64,000 nt of DNA from an uncultured bacterium (GTDB lineage Bacteria > Vulcanimicrobiota > Xenobia > Xenobiales > Xenobiaceae): contig CAKTUZ010000004.1 in NCBI GenBank assembly GCA_934621605.1, forward strand, positions 1-64,000, given 5' to 3'. A program made the position numbers and the translations under genes. Below the pieces are notes generated by a model. It searched no databases, was not told the origin of the DNA, and saw only the letters and a program-made list of their open reading frames with translations. This document shows, piece after piece, positions 1 through 8,238 of the stretch (positions are counted from its first letter, which is position 1; each line of letters starts with the position of its first letter).

Positions 1-15
1 AGCTTGCGAAGATTA

Positions 16-137
16 AAAGTCTCCGTTTCTGTATTTTTTTAAGCGCAGTTTAGCCTATAGCAAAGCGAAAGGCTCGGTAACGCCTGAAGCTTGCTATAGG
101 CTAAAACGCAGCCAACAAACAGAGAAACGGAGACTTT
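16..137. repeat. Nested inverted repeat (double-arm hairpin)
   Basis: Two perfect 15-bp inverted repeats are nested on one axis. AAAGTCTCCGTTTCT at 16-30 pairs with 123-137, and TTTAGCCTATAGCAA at 49-63 pairs with 91-105. The arms are separated by 17-18 nt spacers that each contain GCAG, and the central loop (64-90) is about 27 nt. A cruciform or a long RNA hairpin is possible. No oligo-T tail follows, so a simple terminator is unlikely. A MITE-like element or a structured RNA fits better. Confidence 0.65.
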
Positions 138-256
138 GACGCTTATACCTTAGCCTCGCAACCGCTATAAAATGCCTGCCAGCCATAAAATGAACGCGTT
201 CAAAGCACAAATATCGGCGCAGCAAATACCATAAAAGCTGCGCAGCGCAAAAGTGT

Positions 257-288
257 AAAAAAACGCAGCCGTCTGGTTTATGGTTGCG
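257..288 (-). terminator. Rho-independent terminator of the 301-921 gene
   Basis: Read on the minus strand, CGCAACC (288-282) pairs with GGCTGCG (270-264) with one mismatch, and seven T follow. It lies 13 nt past the stop codon. Confidence 0.65.
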
Positions 289-300
289 TTGGCAAAAATG

Positions 301-921
301 CTAAAATGAGGTGCTGTGCGGAGCGCTTAGGCAAATCCATACATCGCGTATTGTCCTGTAATAAGCCACATGACCCCACTTACGTTGATGGTGATCAATG
401 CAAATTTTATCATAATCTATGCCTATTTTCGGATCGCCATCAGCTTGAGCATAGATTTCTCCGGAATTGGGGAAAGTCCAAAATATGATTGGTCGGTTTT
501 GAGCAAACTTTGTCAATGATCCCTGTTTTTGCTTAATAGCTTTGCTGTGTCTTATGGCAAAGGTACGGGCATCAACTACGCCGAGCATATTGCTTTGCAA
601 AGTCCAGCCTTGGCGGCCGTCGGGAAGAGCGATCTTGAGCCAGCGAATACCGTCGGCAGCCGTATAAGCGGAAGTTATCCTGATTTTTTTCTTATTTTTG
701 CCAATACGAGCGCTAATGATAGAAGAAAGTGGGCTAACGTAAAGGTAGGAATTTTCCTTGATGACACCTTTACGAGAAACCGGAGTGCAGACATTGGTAT
801 GGCTAAAATCTTGAACCGGAGGAGGTACCAGTTCGGCTTGAGCGGGAGAAAAACCAGCTGATAAAAGGCTTAAGCTGAAAATTGCGATGCTTACGCATCG
901 GGAAGCAAAATAAGATTTCAA
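301..921 (-). CDS. Secreted SH3-like domain protein
   Basis: About 206 residues. I start at the TTG at 921, which follows an AAAGGAAA ribosome site. A longer frame to 1044 would overlap the next gene upstream and would bury the signal peptide. The N-terminus has two basic residues, a hydrophobic core and an AQA cleavage site near residue 29. Residues about 50-110 look like a bacterial SH3 domain, with a YLYVSPLSS opening and a GRQGWTLQSNML close, a type that usually binds cell wall. The C-terminal third has no family I recognise. It is last in a minus-strand cluster, 13 nt after the zinc-ribbon gene, and is probably periplasmic. Confidence 0.7.
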   Translation of the reverse strand: MKSYFASRCVSIAIFSLSLLSAGFSPAQAELVPPPVQDFSHTNVCTPVSRKGVIKENSYLYVSPLSSIISARIGKNKKKIRITSAYTAADGIRWLKIALPDGRQGWTLQSNMLGVVDARTFAIRHSKAIKQKQGSLTKFAQNRPIIFWTFPNSGEIYAQADGDPKIGIDYDKICIDHHQRKWGHVAYYRTIRDVWICLSAPHSTSF

Positions 922-934
922 GGCGTTTCCTTTT

Positions 935-1594
935 TTATAGTACTTTGTTGGGCGTAGTTCGTATTGTGTCGACTGCAATACGTAGAACTTTGTCAAAACG
1001 AAAATAATCTTGAGTTTGGATAATGATTTGCTCATCATCTTCAAGTATGAGCAAATGGCCTGGATTATAATTCACTTCATATTTTTTAATCTCGATAATT
1101 CTTTTTAAGGCAATACTGAAACTGTAGCGTGGAGCTATGGCGGCAGTAATAATATTGAGTAAGCCTGAGCGTGTATTCATGTGCTCATAGAAAATAAGGC
1201 GCCAGGGAGTAAGCTCTATTTTGGCATTTTGCATATAGGCAGGTGTGCCGCCGTATGTTATTGAGGAAGAAAAAAGCATAGTTTCGCCGGGATGCTTGGC
1301 ATCGGTAGGCAGAGCGTTGATTCTATTTAAAGCTGTTAAGAGTGGTTGGGCTTGAATGGCCGCTAAATTTTTAACTTGTTGCCTAATTGAAAGATATTCT
1401 TGAATTTCTTTGGCAGCGTCCGCTGTATTAGACATTAGCTCGCTGACTACTTCCATAGAGGCTGGTACCGAATTTTTTATTGTGGCTCCGAGAATTTCGC
1501 TTGCCTCCGCTCCATCCAGAATTAACTGTTTACCGCAGATAGGGCAAATCAGAGAATCTTTATCTATTTGATGGTGACAATTGGTACAAATCAT
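935..1594 (-). CDS. Zinc-ribbon protein with PH-like C-terminal domain
   Basis: 219 residues. The N-terminus carries a CxxC-x13-CxxC zinc ribbon (Cys3, Cys6, then CPIC). A helical stretch follows (about 45-90). The C-terminal part (about 105-215) alternates strands and ends in a helix, like a bacterial PH/GRAM-type domain (LTPWRLIFYEH, then LLILEDDEQIIIQT). No catalytic motif is seen. The start is ATG with AGAGG about 10 nt upstream. It lies between the amidotransferase (26 nt away) and the SH3 gene (13 nt away), so the three are probably cotranscribed. Function unknown; a membrane- or protein-binding adaptor is an inference. Confidence 0.65.
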   Translation of the reverse strand: MICTNCHHQIDKDSLICPICGKQLILDGAEASEILGATIKNSVPASMEVVSELMSNTADAAKEIQEYLSIRQQVKNLAAIQAQPLLTALNRINALPTDAKHPGETMLFSSSITYGGTPAYMQNAKIELTPWRLIFYEHMNTRSGLLNIITAAIAPRYSFSIALKRIIEIKKYEVNYNPGHLLILEDDEQIIIQTQDYFRFDKVLRIAVDTIRTTPNKVL

Positions 1595-1620
1595 ATAGAA
1601 GTAGCCTCTCTTTAAGCAAT

Positions 1621-2367
1621 TTATTGATGATTCCAGTGAGGTATAACCATTTTATCGATGAAATTTTTCACAATAATTTGATTATCGGTTTCTTTTATAG
1701 CTTCGATTATCTTTTCTAATTTGCCGGGTTCGGCAGCGTAGACATGGGCGTAGGCGGTCATGCGAGTTACCAAATCTTGGCGAATCAGCTCAGGATGGAA
1801 TTGGAAACCGTAAATAGGCTTATCCTTTAAGTGCATGGCTTGCCACGTGCAACGTTCACTGTAAGCTAAGCGAATAAAAGAATCCGGCATAGAGGTGACA
1901 GCGTCGTGGTGGCCTTGTTGGGCGTAGAAAGAATCTGGGGAATCGGCCAGCAATTCGTCAGCGCGTCCCTCTTTGGTCAAAGTCATTAAATAAGTACCGG
2001 TTTCACTGCGCTCGTGAGTTTCAGTTATGACTGTACCTCCCATAGCTTGAGCTAAAATTTGGTGTCCGTAACACAAGCCCAAGGTGGGAAAAGAGAGGCC
2101 ACACAGATGGCGCACAAATTTAAGCAGCGCTTCATAGAAGACTGGGCGATCATTGACTACGGAAAAATCTCCGGTACCGCCGACAATTACAGCTTGGTAA
2201 TTTTTTTCTAAACCGATTTCTAAAGGATTGTTTAAAACATTATAGGCCACCAATTGATCTCTTCTCAGTTGCATAGAACGTTCTAAACAAGATAACTCGT
2301 GTTCGGCTAATTTATGGTCAAGCCGAGTTTCAATAACTAAACATTTGATATTTTCTCTGGTCAACAT
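1621..2367 (-). CDS. Class I glutamine amidotransferase (GuaA N-domain-like)
   Basis: 248 residues, a complete stand-alone glutamine amidotransferase domain. The nucleophile elbow is GLCYGHQ with Cys99, and the catalytic pair is His191/Glu193 in FQFHPE. The oxyanion region is VGGTGDFSV near residue 62. Such proteins hydrolyse glutamine and pass ammonia to a partner synthetase, or act as gamma-glutamyl peptidases. No synthetase domain is fused or adjacent, so the acceptor is unknown. No Shine-Dalgarno sequence precedes the ATG; instead a -10-like TAATAT ends 6 nt upstream, so the transcript may be leaderless. First gene of the minus-strand cluster. Confidence 0.8.
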   Translation of the reverse strand: MLTRENIKCLVIETRLDHKLAEHELSCLERSMQLRRDQLVAYNVLNNPLEIGLEKNYQAVIVGGTGDFSVVNDRPVFYEALLKFVRHLCGLSFPTLGLCYGHQILAQAMGGTVITETHERSETGTYLMTLTKEGRADELLADSPDSFYAQQGHHDAVTSMPDSFIRLAYSERCTWQAMHLKDKPIYGFQFHPELIRQDLVTRMTAYAHVYAAEPGKLEKIIEAIKETDNQIIVKNFIDKMVIPHWNHQ

Positions 2368-2373
2368 AAGAGA

Positions 2374-2402
2374 ATATTAACACGAACCGGCCTAAATAAG
2401 AA
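2374..2402 (-). promoter_or_regulatory. Candidate leaderless promoter for the amidotransferase gene
   Basis: On the minus strand TTCTTA (2402-2397), a 17-nt spacer and TAATAT (2379-2374) lie directly before the ATG at 2367, with 6 nt between. The -35 match is weak. Confidence 0.4.
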
Positions 2403-2532
2403 GGATAAAAGTAGGAAAAAAAAAACCGGCAATGAAGCCCACAGGACTTTCTCCCCTTTTTGTAGGGAATGGTTCTCTTTTTTAATTCGGTTCTAACTAG
2501 GTAAAATCTGAGCCAAAGGCGGTACAACAGCA

Positions 2533-3228
2533 TTGAAGTGTCCATTTTGCAGTCAAGATAACCTGATCGGAGCTCAATTCTGCGATAATTGCGGCGCCTC
2601 TCTTAAGCAAAGCAGTCGGTCGCAGACCTATACTGCAGCCGCTCGTTTGGAGCCGGCGCCACCGCCTACGCCCATTTTCCCATCGCGCAGTAATTTCGTG
2701 CCTGCTTCTGCTGCTGCGCCTGCACCTGCCGTGCCTGCCTATGCTGCTGCGCCTGCACCTGCCGCGCCTGCCTATGCTGCTGCGCCTGCACCTGCCGTGC
2801 CTGCCTATGCTGCTGCGCCTGCATCTGCCGTGCCTGCCTATGCTGCTGCACCTGCACCTGCCGCGTCTGCCTATGCTGCTGCGCCTGCATCTGCAGTGAG
2901 TTACGCTTATTTAACTGATTCAGATAGTGGGCAAGTTTTCCGCTTAAGTTCAGACAGAGTTTTATTGGGACGTGGCCCGGGGCAGCCGGAAGACGGCTTT
3001 AAGCTTGATTTAGAAGGATTGCGTGGTGGAGCTACTGTTTCTAAAAGACACGCTCTGCTGCGGCACGATTCTACCGGCGTATTTATAGAGGACGTCGGTA
3101 GCGGTAATGGTACTTTTATCAACGGTGAGAGACTTCCCAAAGGGGTTGAGTGTGGCTTAAGCAGTGGCACTCAATTACGCTTGGGAGCTGCATTGCTGAC
3201 TTTCGCTATTATAAACAATAAAAAGTAG
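2533..3228 (+). CDS. Zinc-ribbon/FHA domain protein with Ala-Pro repeat linker
   Basis: 231 residues with a TTG start preceded by AAAGGCGG. Residues 3-20 form a zinc ribbon (CPFC, then CDNC). Residues about 60-125 are six imperfect copies of an 11-residue unit, AAAPAPAVPAY, encoded by a 33-bp DNA repeat. Residues about 130-228 are an FHA domain with the expected GRG, SKRH and GNGTFING motifs, which read phosphothreonine peptides. No kinase lies next to it. The repeat is probably an extended flexible linker whose copy number can vary by slippage. The acyl-CoA synthetase gene starts 13 nt downstream, so the two are probably cotranscribed. Confidence 0.85.
   Translation: MKCPFCSQDNLIGAQFCDNCGASLKQSSRSQTYTAAARLEPAPPPTPIFPSRSNFVPASAAAPAPAVPAYAAAPAPAAPAYAAAPAPAVPAYAAAPASAVPAYAAAPAPAASAYAAAPASAVSYAYLTDSDSGQVFRLSSDRVLLGRGPGQPEDGFKLDLEGLRGGATVSKRHALLRHDSTGVFIEDVGSGNGTFINGERLPKGVECGLSSGTQLRLGAALLTFAIINNKK
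2710..2907 (+). repeat. 33-bp in-frame tandem repeat (six copies)
   Basis: Six tandem 33-bp units inside the FHA gene encode AAAPAPAVPAY and variants (V to A, P to S changes). Unit length is a multiple of three, so gain or loss of copies keeps the frame. Confidence 0.85.
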
Positions 3229-3241
3229 GAACTTGTGCCAT

Positions 3242-5149
3242 ATGGATTTTTTAAGTGATTACCCCGTAAATCAAAGCTTATTGGATTGGGCTCTAGAAGC
3301 TGAGATTACCACTTTGCCTCAGGTCTTTAATAAAGTGGCTCAGGAATGTGCTTCCAGGCCTTATTTAGGCTGTTGTGACGGTAAAAAGTTTAACTTCAAG
3401 ACTTATGGCGAAGTCTATCAGGAAGTTCTGTATTTCGCTTCTGCTCTTCTGGAACTGGGGGTGGAACGTTACCAACGTGTAGCCAATTTCTCTGTTAATA
3501 GGCAGGAATGGCCTGTCGTCGATTTCGGTAGCGTTTTTGCTGGTTGTATTCATGTTTCTATGTATCCTACTTTAAGTAGCGAAGAAATGGCTTACATTGT
3601 TGACGATAGTGACTCTGTTGTAATTGTCGCTTCTTGCAAAGAACAGATAAAAAAGGCTATAGAGGCGGTCAATAGTAACTTGTTGCCTAAGGTTCGTCAT
3701 ATTGTAGCTATGGATCGCTTTGAAGTTAATCAAGGTGAACTCAAAGAGGGGGTACGTTTTTGGAACTGGGATGAGTTTTTGGCTTCGGGGCGCGATACTT
3801 TAGAAGCGAACCGTGGGACAATCAATAATATTTGTCAGAATACTAAAGCTGACGATGTTTGTAGTTTTGTTTATACTTCTGGTACTACGGGTAATCCTAA
3901 GGGCGCTATGCTTATGAATGGCAATTTCGTCTCACAGATGATCTCTCTTACCAGAATGGTAAAACTTAACAAGGACGATGTTGAGCTTTCTTTCCTGCCC
4001 TTATCTCACGTTTTTGAGCGCATATGCTATTATGCTTTAACTTATTGTGGTAGCTCAATTGGCTATACGCGTAGTATAAAATTTGTACCGGCTGATTTGA
4101 AAATTTTGCGTCCTACTGTGGTACCCAGCGTGCCGCGTCTCTTTGAGAAGATTTTTGCCAAAGTTGTAGCCAATTCCGGTGGCGGTTTGAAGGACAAAAT
4201 TTTTCACCGCGCCATGCATGTAGGCCGAGCTTATCGTGAGGCTGTAAAAAAAGGCAAAATACCCTTCCTATTAAAAGCGGAATTTGCCCTGGTTAACAAT
4301 ACCGTTTTCGCTAAAATTCGTCAGGCCACCGGTGGCCGTGTGCGTTTCTTTGTTTCCGGCGGCGCTCCGGCTCGCTTAGATGTTTTAAATTTCTTCTTGG
4401 ATGTCAATTTATGCATTTTGGAAGGCTACGGACTTACGGAAACCAGTCCTGTGCTCTGTCTCAATTTGCCACAAAATATCAATCCCGGTACGGTGGGCGA
4501 AGCTGTTGAAGGCGTAAAAATTAAAGTGGCCGACGATGGGGAAATTTGCGCCAAAGGGCCCAATATTATGCGCGGCTACTTTAAATTGCCCAAAGAAACT
4601 GCAGAAGCTTTCGACGAAGAGGGATTCTTCCATACTGGCGACGTGGGCGAGTATAACGAAGAGACGAAATGCTATAGTATTACTGATCGCAAAAAAGAGA
4701 TTATTGTGTTATCTAATGGTAAGAATGTGGCTCCGGCTCCTTTGGAGAATGCCATTAAAGGCAGTGCGTGGATTGAACAGGCGGTTATAGTTGGTAATAA
4801 TCGCAGTTTCGTGGGAGCTTTAATTGTCCCTAACTTTGAAAAACTCGAGAAATGGGCTCAAGAGCAAGAACTCGATTTGAACAGAGAGGGACTGGTTAAA
4901 AATATAAAAGTCGAAAAAATGCTCTTAAAAGAGATTGCCGATTGCTGTAAGAGTTTTTCTGCTTACGAAAAAGTACGTCGCATTGCTATATTGCCGCGTG
5001 AGCTTAAAGCCAGCGAGGGAGAAATAACTCCCACTCTGAAAGTTAAAAGGCGTATCGTCAACGCTCATTTCGGCGATTTTGTTGAGAGTATTTATAATCG
5101 TCCCGGTGAAGAAATATTTTCGGTGATGGAAGAAAGAGTTGCCAATTAA
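3242..5149 (+). CDS. fadD: Long-chain fatty acid--CoA ligase (AMP-forming)
   Basis: 635 residues from the ATG at 3242; GTAGGA lies at the right distance, while the in-frame TTG at 3233 sits on top of it. It activates fatty acids to acyl-AMP and then acyl-CoA. Visible adenylation motifs are the P-loop-like YTSGTTGNPKGAM (about residue 215), GYGLTETSPV (about 395) and FHTGDVGEY with DRKKEIIVLSNGKNVAP (about 470-500). The last of these is the long-chain ACSL-type signature, and the length fits that family. It is likely peripheral on the inner membrane. It shares a transcript with the FHA gene. The symbol is by family only. Confidence 0.85.
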   Translation: MDFLSDYPVNQSLLDWALEAEITTLPQVFNKVAQECASRPYLGCCDGKKFNFKTYGEVYQEVLYFASALLELGVERYQRVANFSVNRQEWPVVDFGSVFAGCIHVSMYPTLSSEEMAYIVDDSDSVVIVASCKEQIKKAIEAVNSNLLPKVRHIVAMDRFEVNQGELKEGVRFWNWDEFLASGRDTLEANRGTINNICQNTKADDVCSFVYTSGTTGNPKGAMLMNGNFVSQMISLTRMVKLNKDDVELSFLPLSHVFERICYYALTYCGSSIGYTRSIKFVPADLKILRPTVVPSVPRLFEKIFAKVVANSGGGLKDKIFHRAMHVGRAYREAVKKGKIPFLLKAEFALVNNTVFAKIRQATGGRVRFFVSGGAPARLDVLNFFLDVNLCILEGYGLTETSPVLCLNLPQNINPGTVGEAVEGVKIKVADDGEICAKGPNIMRGYFKLPKETAEAFDEEGFFHTGDVGEYNEETKCYSITDRKKEIIVLSNGKNVAPAPLENAIKGSAWIEQAVIVGNNRSFVGALIVPNFEKLEKWAQEQELDLNREGLVKNIKVEKMLLKEIADCCKSFSAYEKVRRIAILPRELKASEGEITPTLKVKRRIVNAHFGDFVESIYNRPGEEIFSVMEERVAN

Positions 5150-5170
5150 ATAAACGCTCTGTAGAGCGGT

Positions 5171-5188
5171 TGCGGTTTGTGGTATACT
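5171..5188 (+). promoter_or_regulatory. Candidate extended -10 promoter upstream of the I9-like gene
   Basis: TATACT at 5183-5188 is preceded by TGG, giving a TGn extended -10. No good -35 is present at 17 nt. A hairpin (GGCTTCC ... GGAAGCC, about 5295-5320) lies in the leader before the Shine-Dalgarno site. Confidence 0.4.
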
Positions 5189-5350
5189 GCTGGCAGAACA
5201 TTATTTTTTTTGTATTAAATGGGCGCCGTACAGCTCTTTGCCAAAGCAAAATAAAAGGCTGAGCGGTTGCAGGTTTGAATAGGTCTAATTGAGCGGCTTC
5301 CGGTTCCTGCGCAGGAAGCCCACTAAAGAGATAGGAGAGCGCAAGAAAGA

Positions 5351-5626
5351 ATGGATCAAGCTAAATTAATTAATCAGAAACTCGACGGAGCGCTTCGCAG
5401 TGCTTTATCTGCCGGAGGTAGCGAGCCTTTGCAGGTTATTGTTCAGACTAAAGATGGCCTTAAAGAAGAAGATGAACGTTTGGTAACCAGCTTGGGTGGA
5501 AAAGTAAAAGACAATCTTTACATTATCAATGCTTTCTCGGCCGATTTGCCTCCTAAGGCTATCGAAATGATGATTCTTTCCGATCGCATCGTCAGAATCT
5601 TTGTCGACGCTGAAGTTCACGTATAA
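5351..5626 (+). CDS. Small stand-alone I9-like (subtilisin prodomain-like) protein
   Basis: 91 residues, with AGGAGAG upstream of the ATG. The beta-alpha-beta pattern LQVIVQTKDG, then a helix, LGGKVKDNLYIINAFSADLP, a second helix and VRIFVDAEVHV is that of the inhibitor I9/subtilisin propeptide fold. There is no signal peptide and no protease in the same frame or alongside. Stand-alone members act as protease inhibitors or as folding aids for a protease encoded elsewhere. It is followed by a terminator, so it is probably monocistronic. Confidence 0.6.
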   Translation: MDQAKLINQKLDGALRSALSAGGSEPLQVIVQTKDGLKEEDERLVTSLGGKVKDNLYIINAFSADLPPKAIEMMILSDRIVRIFVDAEVHV

Positions 5627-5643
5627 ATTTTTACAGCTTAACT

Positions 5644-5676
5644 CGGCCGCCTTCAGTTGTTTGGCGGCCGTATCTT
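5644..5676 (+). terminator. Terminator after the I9-like gene
   Basis: CGGCCGCC (5644-5651) pairs with GGCGGCCG (5663-5670), then TATCTTTT. Two smaller hairpins follow before glyS. Confidence 0.65.
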
Positions 5677-5747
5677 TTGAGCATAAGCCGGGCTTATCTA
5701 CTGAATAAGCTTCGGCTTTTGCCCTATTTTTTGTTATTGGAGCTCAT

Positions 5748-7097
5748 ATGAAAAAGCAAACACAGGAAGACCTGTTTGATAAAATAGTTTCCCTTTGTAA
5801 AAGACGCGGTTTTGTCTATCCCGGTTCTGACATTTACGGCGGGTTGGCCAATTGCTGGGATTACGGCCCCTTAGGCGCTCAAATGAAGAAGAACGTCAAA
5901 GATATTTGGTGGCGTACCAACGTACAAGAGAGAGACGATATGGTTGGTATCGATGCTGCTATCTTTATGCATCCTCGCACTTGGGAAGCTTCTGGTCATA
6001 CTCAGGCTTTCTCCGATCCTTTGGTAGATTGTCGCAAGTGCAAACAGCGTTTTCGTGCCGACGAGCTCACTCCCGAATCTGAATGTCCTGCTGGCGGGAC
6101 TCACGATCTCACTGAAGTTCGCCAATTTAATCTGATGTTTGAGACTCAGATGGGGGTAGTACAAAACGAAACTTCTCGCGTTTTTCTCCGTCCTGAAACT
6201 GCTCAAGGGATATTTGTGAATTTTGCCAATGTGCAGACTTCAACCCGTCGCAAGTTGCCTTTTGGTATTGCTCAGATCGGTAAATCTTTCCGTAATGAAA
6301 TTACTCCTCGCCGTTTCACTTTCAGAATGCGCGAATTTGAGCAAATGGAAATTGAATATTTCGTTCGTCCAGATGATGCCGACAGAGCTTTCAAGAGCTG
6401 GGTAGATTGCCGATACGCTTGGTACAAGAAATTGGGCATTAAAGAGGATAAGTTGCGCTTGCGTCAGCATGAACCCGACGAATTGGCTCACTATGCTAAG
6501 GGATGTTACGATGTAGAATATTTCTTCCCCTGGGGTTGGGGTGAATTGGAAGGTATTGCCAACCGCAGTGACTTCGACTTAAGCCGTCACTCTGAATACT
6601 CTGGCAAGAGTTTGAGCTACTTCGATCCTGATACTAATGAGCATATTATGCCTTGGGTTATCGAGCCTTCTGGCGGTGTAGATCGCGCCACTTTCGCTTT
6701 TATTGCCGACGCTTATGATGAAGATACTGCTATTTCCGCTAAAGGTCAGGAAGAAGTGCGTGTAGTTTTGCATTTACATCCTCGTTTAGCTCCCGTTCAA
6801 GTTGCTGTCTTGCCTCTCTTAAAGAATAAACCTCAATTAGTAGAAAAGGCTAAAGAGCTCGAAGCTAAATTGCGCCGTCATTTCTTGGTTGATTATGATG
6901 AACGCGGCCAGATCGGTAAGCGCTATCGCCGTTATGATGAAATCGGTACCCCTTGTTGCTTAACTGTCGATTTCGATACCCTGGAAGATGATACTGTGAC
7001 TGTGCGCGACCGCGATACTATGCAACAGGAGCGCATTAAAATTGCCGATTTGCGTCAATATCTTGATGATAAACTCTGCATGGATATGGATTTTTAA
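5748..7097 (+). CDS. glyS: Glycyl-tRNA synthetase, single-chain class II type
   Basis: 449 residues, the length of the bacterial homodimeric (glyQS-type) enzyme that charges tRNA-Gly. Class II motifs are visible: RPETAQGIFVNF, GIAQIGKSFRNEI (motif 2) and EFEQMEIEYF, then the GGVDRATFAF motif 3 region and a C-terminal anticodon-binding domain from about residue 345. A CxxC/C...GGTHD insertion near residues 90-110 fits the family's zinc-like segment. The start is ATG with GGAG 6 nt away. It is flanked by terminators, so it is expressed alone. Proteobacteria usually carry the two-subunit enzyme instead. Confidence 0.92.
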   Translation: MKKQTQEDLFDKIVSLCKRRGFVYPGSDIYGGLANCWDYGPLGAQMKKNVKDIWWRTNVQERDDMVGIDAAIFMHPRTWEASGHTQAFSDPLVDCRKCKQRFRADELTPESECPAGGTHDLTEVRQFNLMFETQMGVVQNETSRVFLRPETAQGIFVNFANVQTSTRRKLPFGIAQIGKSFRNEITPRRFTFRMREFEQMEIEYFVRPDDADRAFKSWVDCRYAWYKKLGIKEDKLRLRQHEPDELAHYAKGCYDVEYFFPWGWGELEGIANRSDFDLSRHSEYSGKSLSYFDPDTNEHIMPWVIEPSGGVDRATFAFIADAYDEDTAISAKGQEEVRVVLHLHPRLAPVQVAVLPLLKNKPQLVEKAKELEAKLRRHFLVDYDERGQIGKRYRRYDEIGTPCCLTVDFDTLEDDTVTVRDRDTMQQERIKIADLRQYLDDKLCMDMDF

Positions 7098-7155
7098 TTA
7101 ACTTATAACTTCGGTCAGTTTTATGTCAGTTTAACCGCCCGACGTTAGTTATTTG

Positions 7156-7197
7156 CAAGAAGGGCGCCGGAATTTTTTTATTCCGACGCCCTTCTTG
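7156..7197. terminator. Hairpin between convergent glyS and LolA-like genes
   Basis: CAAGAAGGGCG-C-CGGAAT (7156-7173) pairs with its near-perfect complement at 7180-7197, with one mismatch. The T run is in the loop and another T run follows at about 7212-7219. It may serve both strands. Confidence 0.6.
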
Positions 7198-7239
7198 ATT
7201 GGATGCTAAAATTGCGAAGTTTTTTTTCAGTTGTGCAAA

Positions 7240-8028
7240 TTATGGATTAACAAATCCACGCATTTGATTAAACATAGAATCATCCAAACCGCAATTTACT
7301 TCCAAGCCTTTATAGAGGCGCATCTTTTTGTGGACGTCATTTTCATATATGTCGATCTTTTTGGGAAAGAAACGTCCATCGGCCAGTTTGGTAATATCTT
7401 TGTATTCGGCGCGAACCAAGATCTTTTGTTTGTCGCTAATACGAATAGCATCTAATCTGAGCGGTACCAATCTCTTTGTGTCTATATACACGGTCTTTGT
7501 ATCGTTTTCATCTTGAGGATTCTCAACAAAAACTTCTACTGTCTCTACGTTATCAATGGTTTTTTTGCCCTTGATAGTATATTTCTTGCTGGCGTCGATA
7601 GGATATTTTTGAATATTAAAAGGCAAATTAAGCGTACCGCTGGGTTGATCCAGAGCTTTTTTTACCGGATACTGTCCCATGCTAATGTAATGCCAAACGT
7701 TAATACCGTCGCGAATGATAATAGCCTCTTTTTTGTCCATAGGGCCACCTGGATCGTTAATTACTGCGTCAATGCGCAATTTATTGGGAGCCTTAAAATA
7801 AATTTTATCGTTAGAACTTAAGACAAAAGCATTGCTTTCGCTGGAAAGATCGTAACATTCCAACTCAATTACCAAATCGCGAATAGGCATAACTCCGTTG
7901 GGAGTATATAGCGATTCTATAAGTTGACGCGCTTGGTTGGACTGGGCTGCAAAAGCTGCTCCCAGGCTGATAATAACCAAAGCGACAGCGGTCAGTGCCA
8001 GGGAAAATAATGATCTAGCTTTTAACAA
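7240..8028 (-). CDS. Periplasmic LolA-like outer-membrane lipoprotein carrier family protein
   Basis: About 262 residues from the TTG at 8028, which has AGGTGG 8 nt upstream; the GTG at 8040 overlaps that site. The signal peptide is MLKARSLFSLALTAVALV with cleavage near AFA. The body is a continuous series of beta strands (IYFKAPNKLRID, GINVWHYISMGQY, YTIKGKKTIDN, VYIDTKRLVPLRLDAI) as in LolA/LolB/RseB-type half-barrels that hold acyl chains. It is longer than classical LolA. No lolCDE genes are near. Convergent with glyS. Confidence 0.7.
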   Translation of the reverse strand: MLKARSLFSLALTAVALVIISLGAAFAAQSNQARQLIESLYTPNGVMPIRDLVIELECYDLSSESNAFVLSSNDKIYFKAPNKLRIDAVINDPGGPMDKKEAIIIRDGINVWHYISMGQYPVKKALDQPSGTLNLPFNIQKYPIDASKKYTIKGKKTIDNVETVEVFVENPQDENDTKTVYIDTKRLVPLRLDAIRISDKQKILVRAEYKDITKLADGRFFPKKIDIYENDVHKKMRLYKGLEVNCGLDDSMFNQMRGFVNP

Positions 8029-8238
8029 TGTGCTTTCCACCTGCCCTTTTTTGAAAGTCTCGTTTCGGTTAGATTTTAGAAAATTAAGAGTGTTCCCTCT
8101 TTCAGAAATTAAAGCTTACCTTCTCTTTAGAATTTGCCAGGAAGGGAAGGTACGGTTTCGTTCGAAATCCCGAATCCATAGTTTTGCCGGTCAAAGGTAT
8201 AAACTCAACTTGCCTGCAAAATTCGGAGGTTGGTCTTT

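Larger units (their letters stand above)
1..300. other. Gene-free window edge with nested inverted repeats and a terminator
   Basis: I see no coding frame with a plausible start here. The stretch holds a large nested inverted repeat at 16-137 and, at its right end, a hairpin with an oligo-T tail on the minus strand that would end the gene at 301-921. Short CCATAAAA-type repeats lie between them. Confidence 0.6.

Noticed and set aside
306..861. Two plus-strand ORFs over the SH3 gene
   Set aside because: They have no ribosome site or recognisable product, while the minus-strand frame has a signal peptide and domain.
2666..2890. Gln/Arg-rich repeat ORF on the minus strand
   Set aside because: It is the antisense shadow of the 33-bp repeat in the FHA gene, with no ribosome site.
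2710..2907. CRISPR-like spacing of repeats
   Set aside because: The units are directly joined without spacers and encode a clean peptide repeat.
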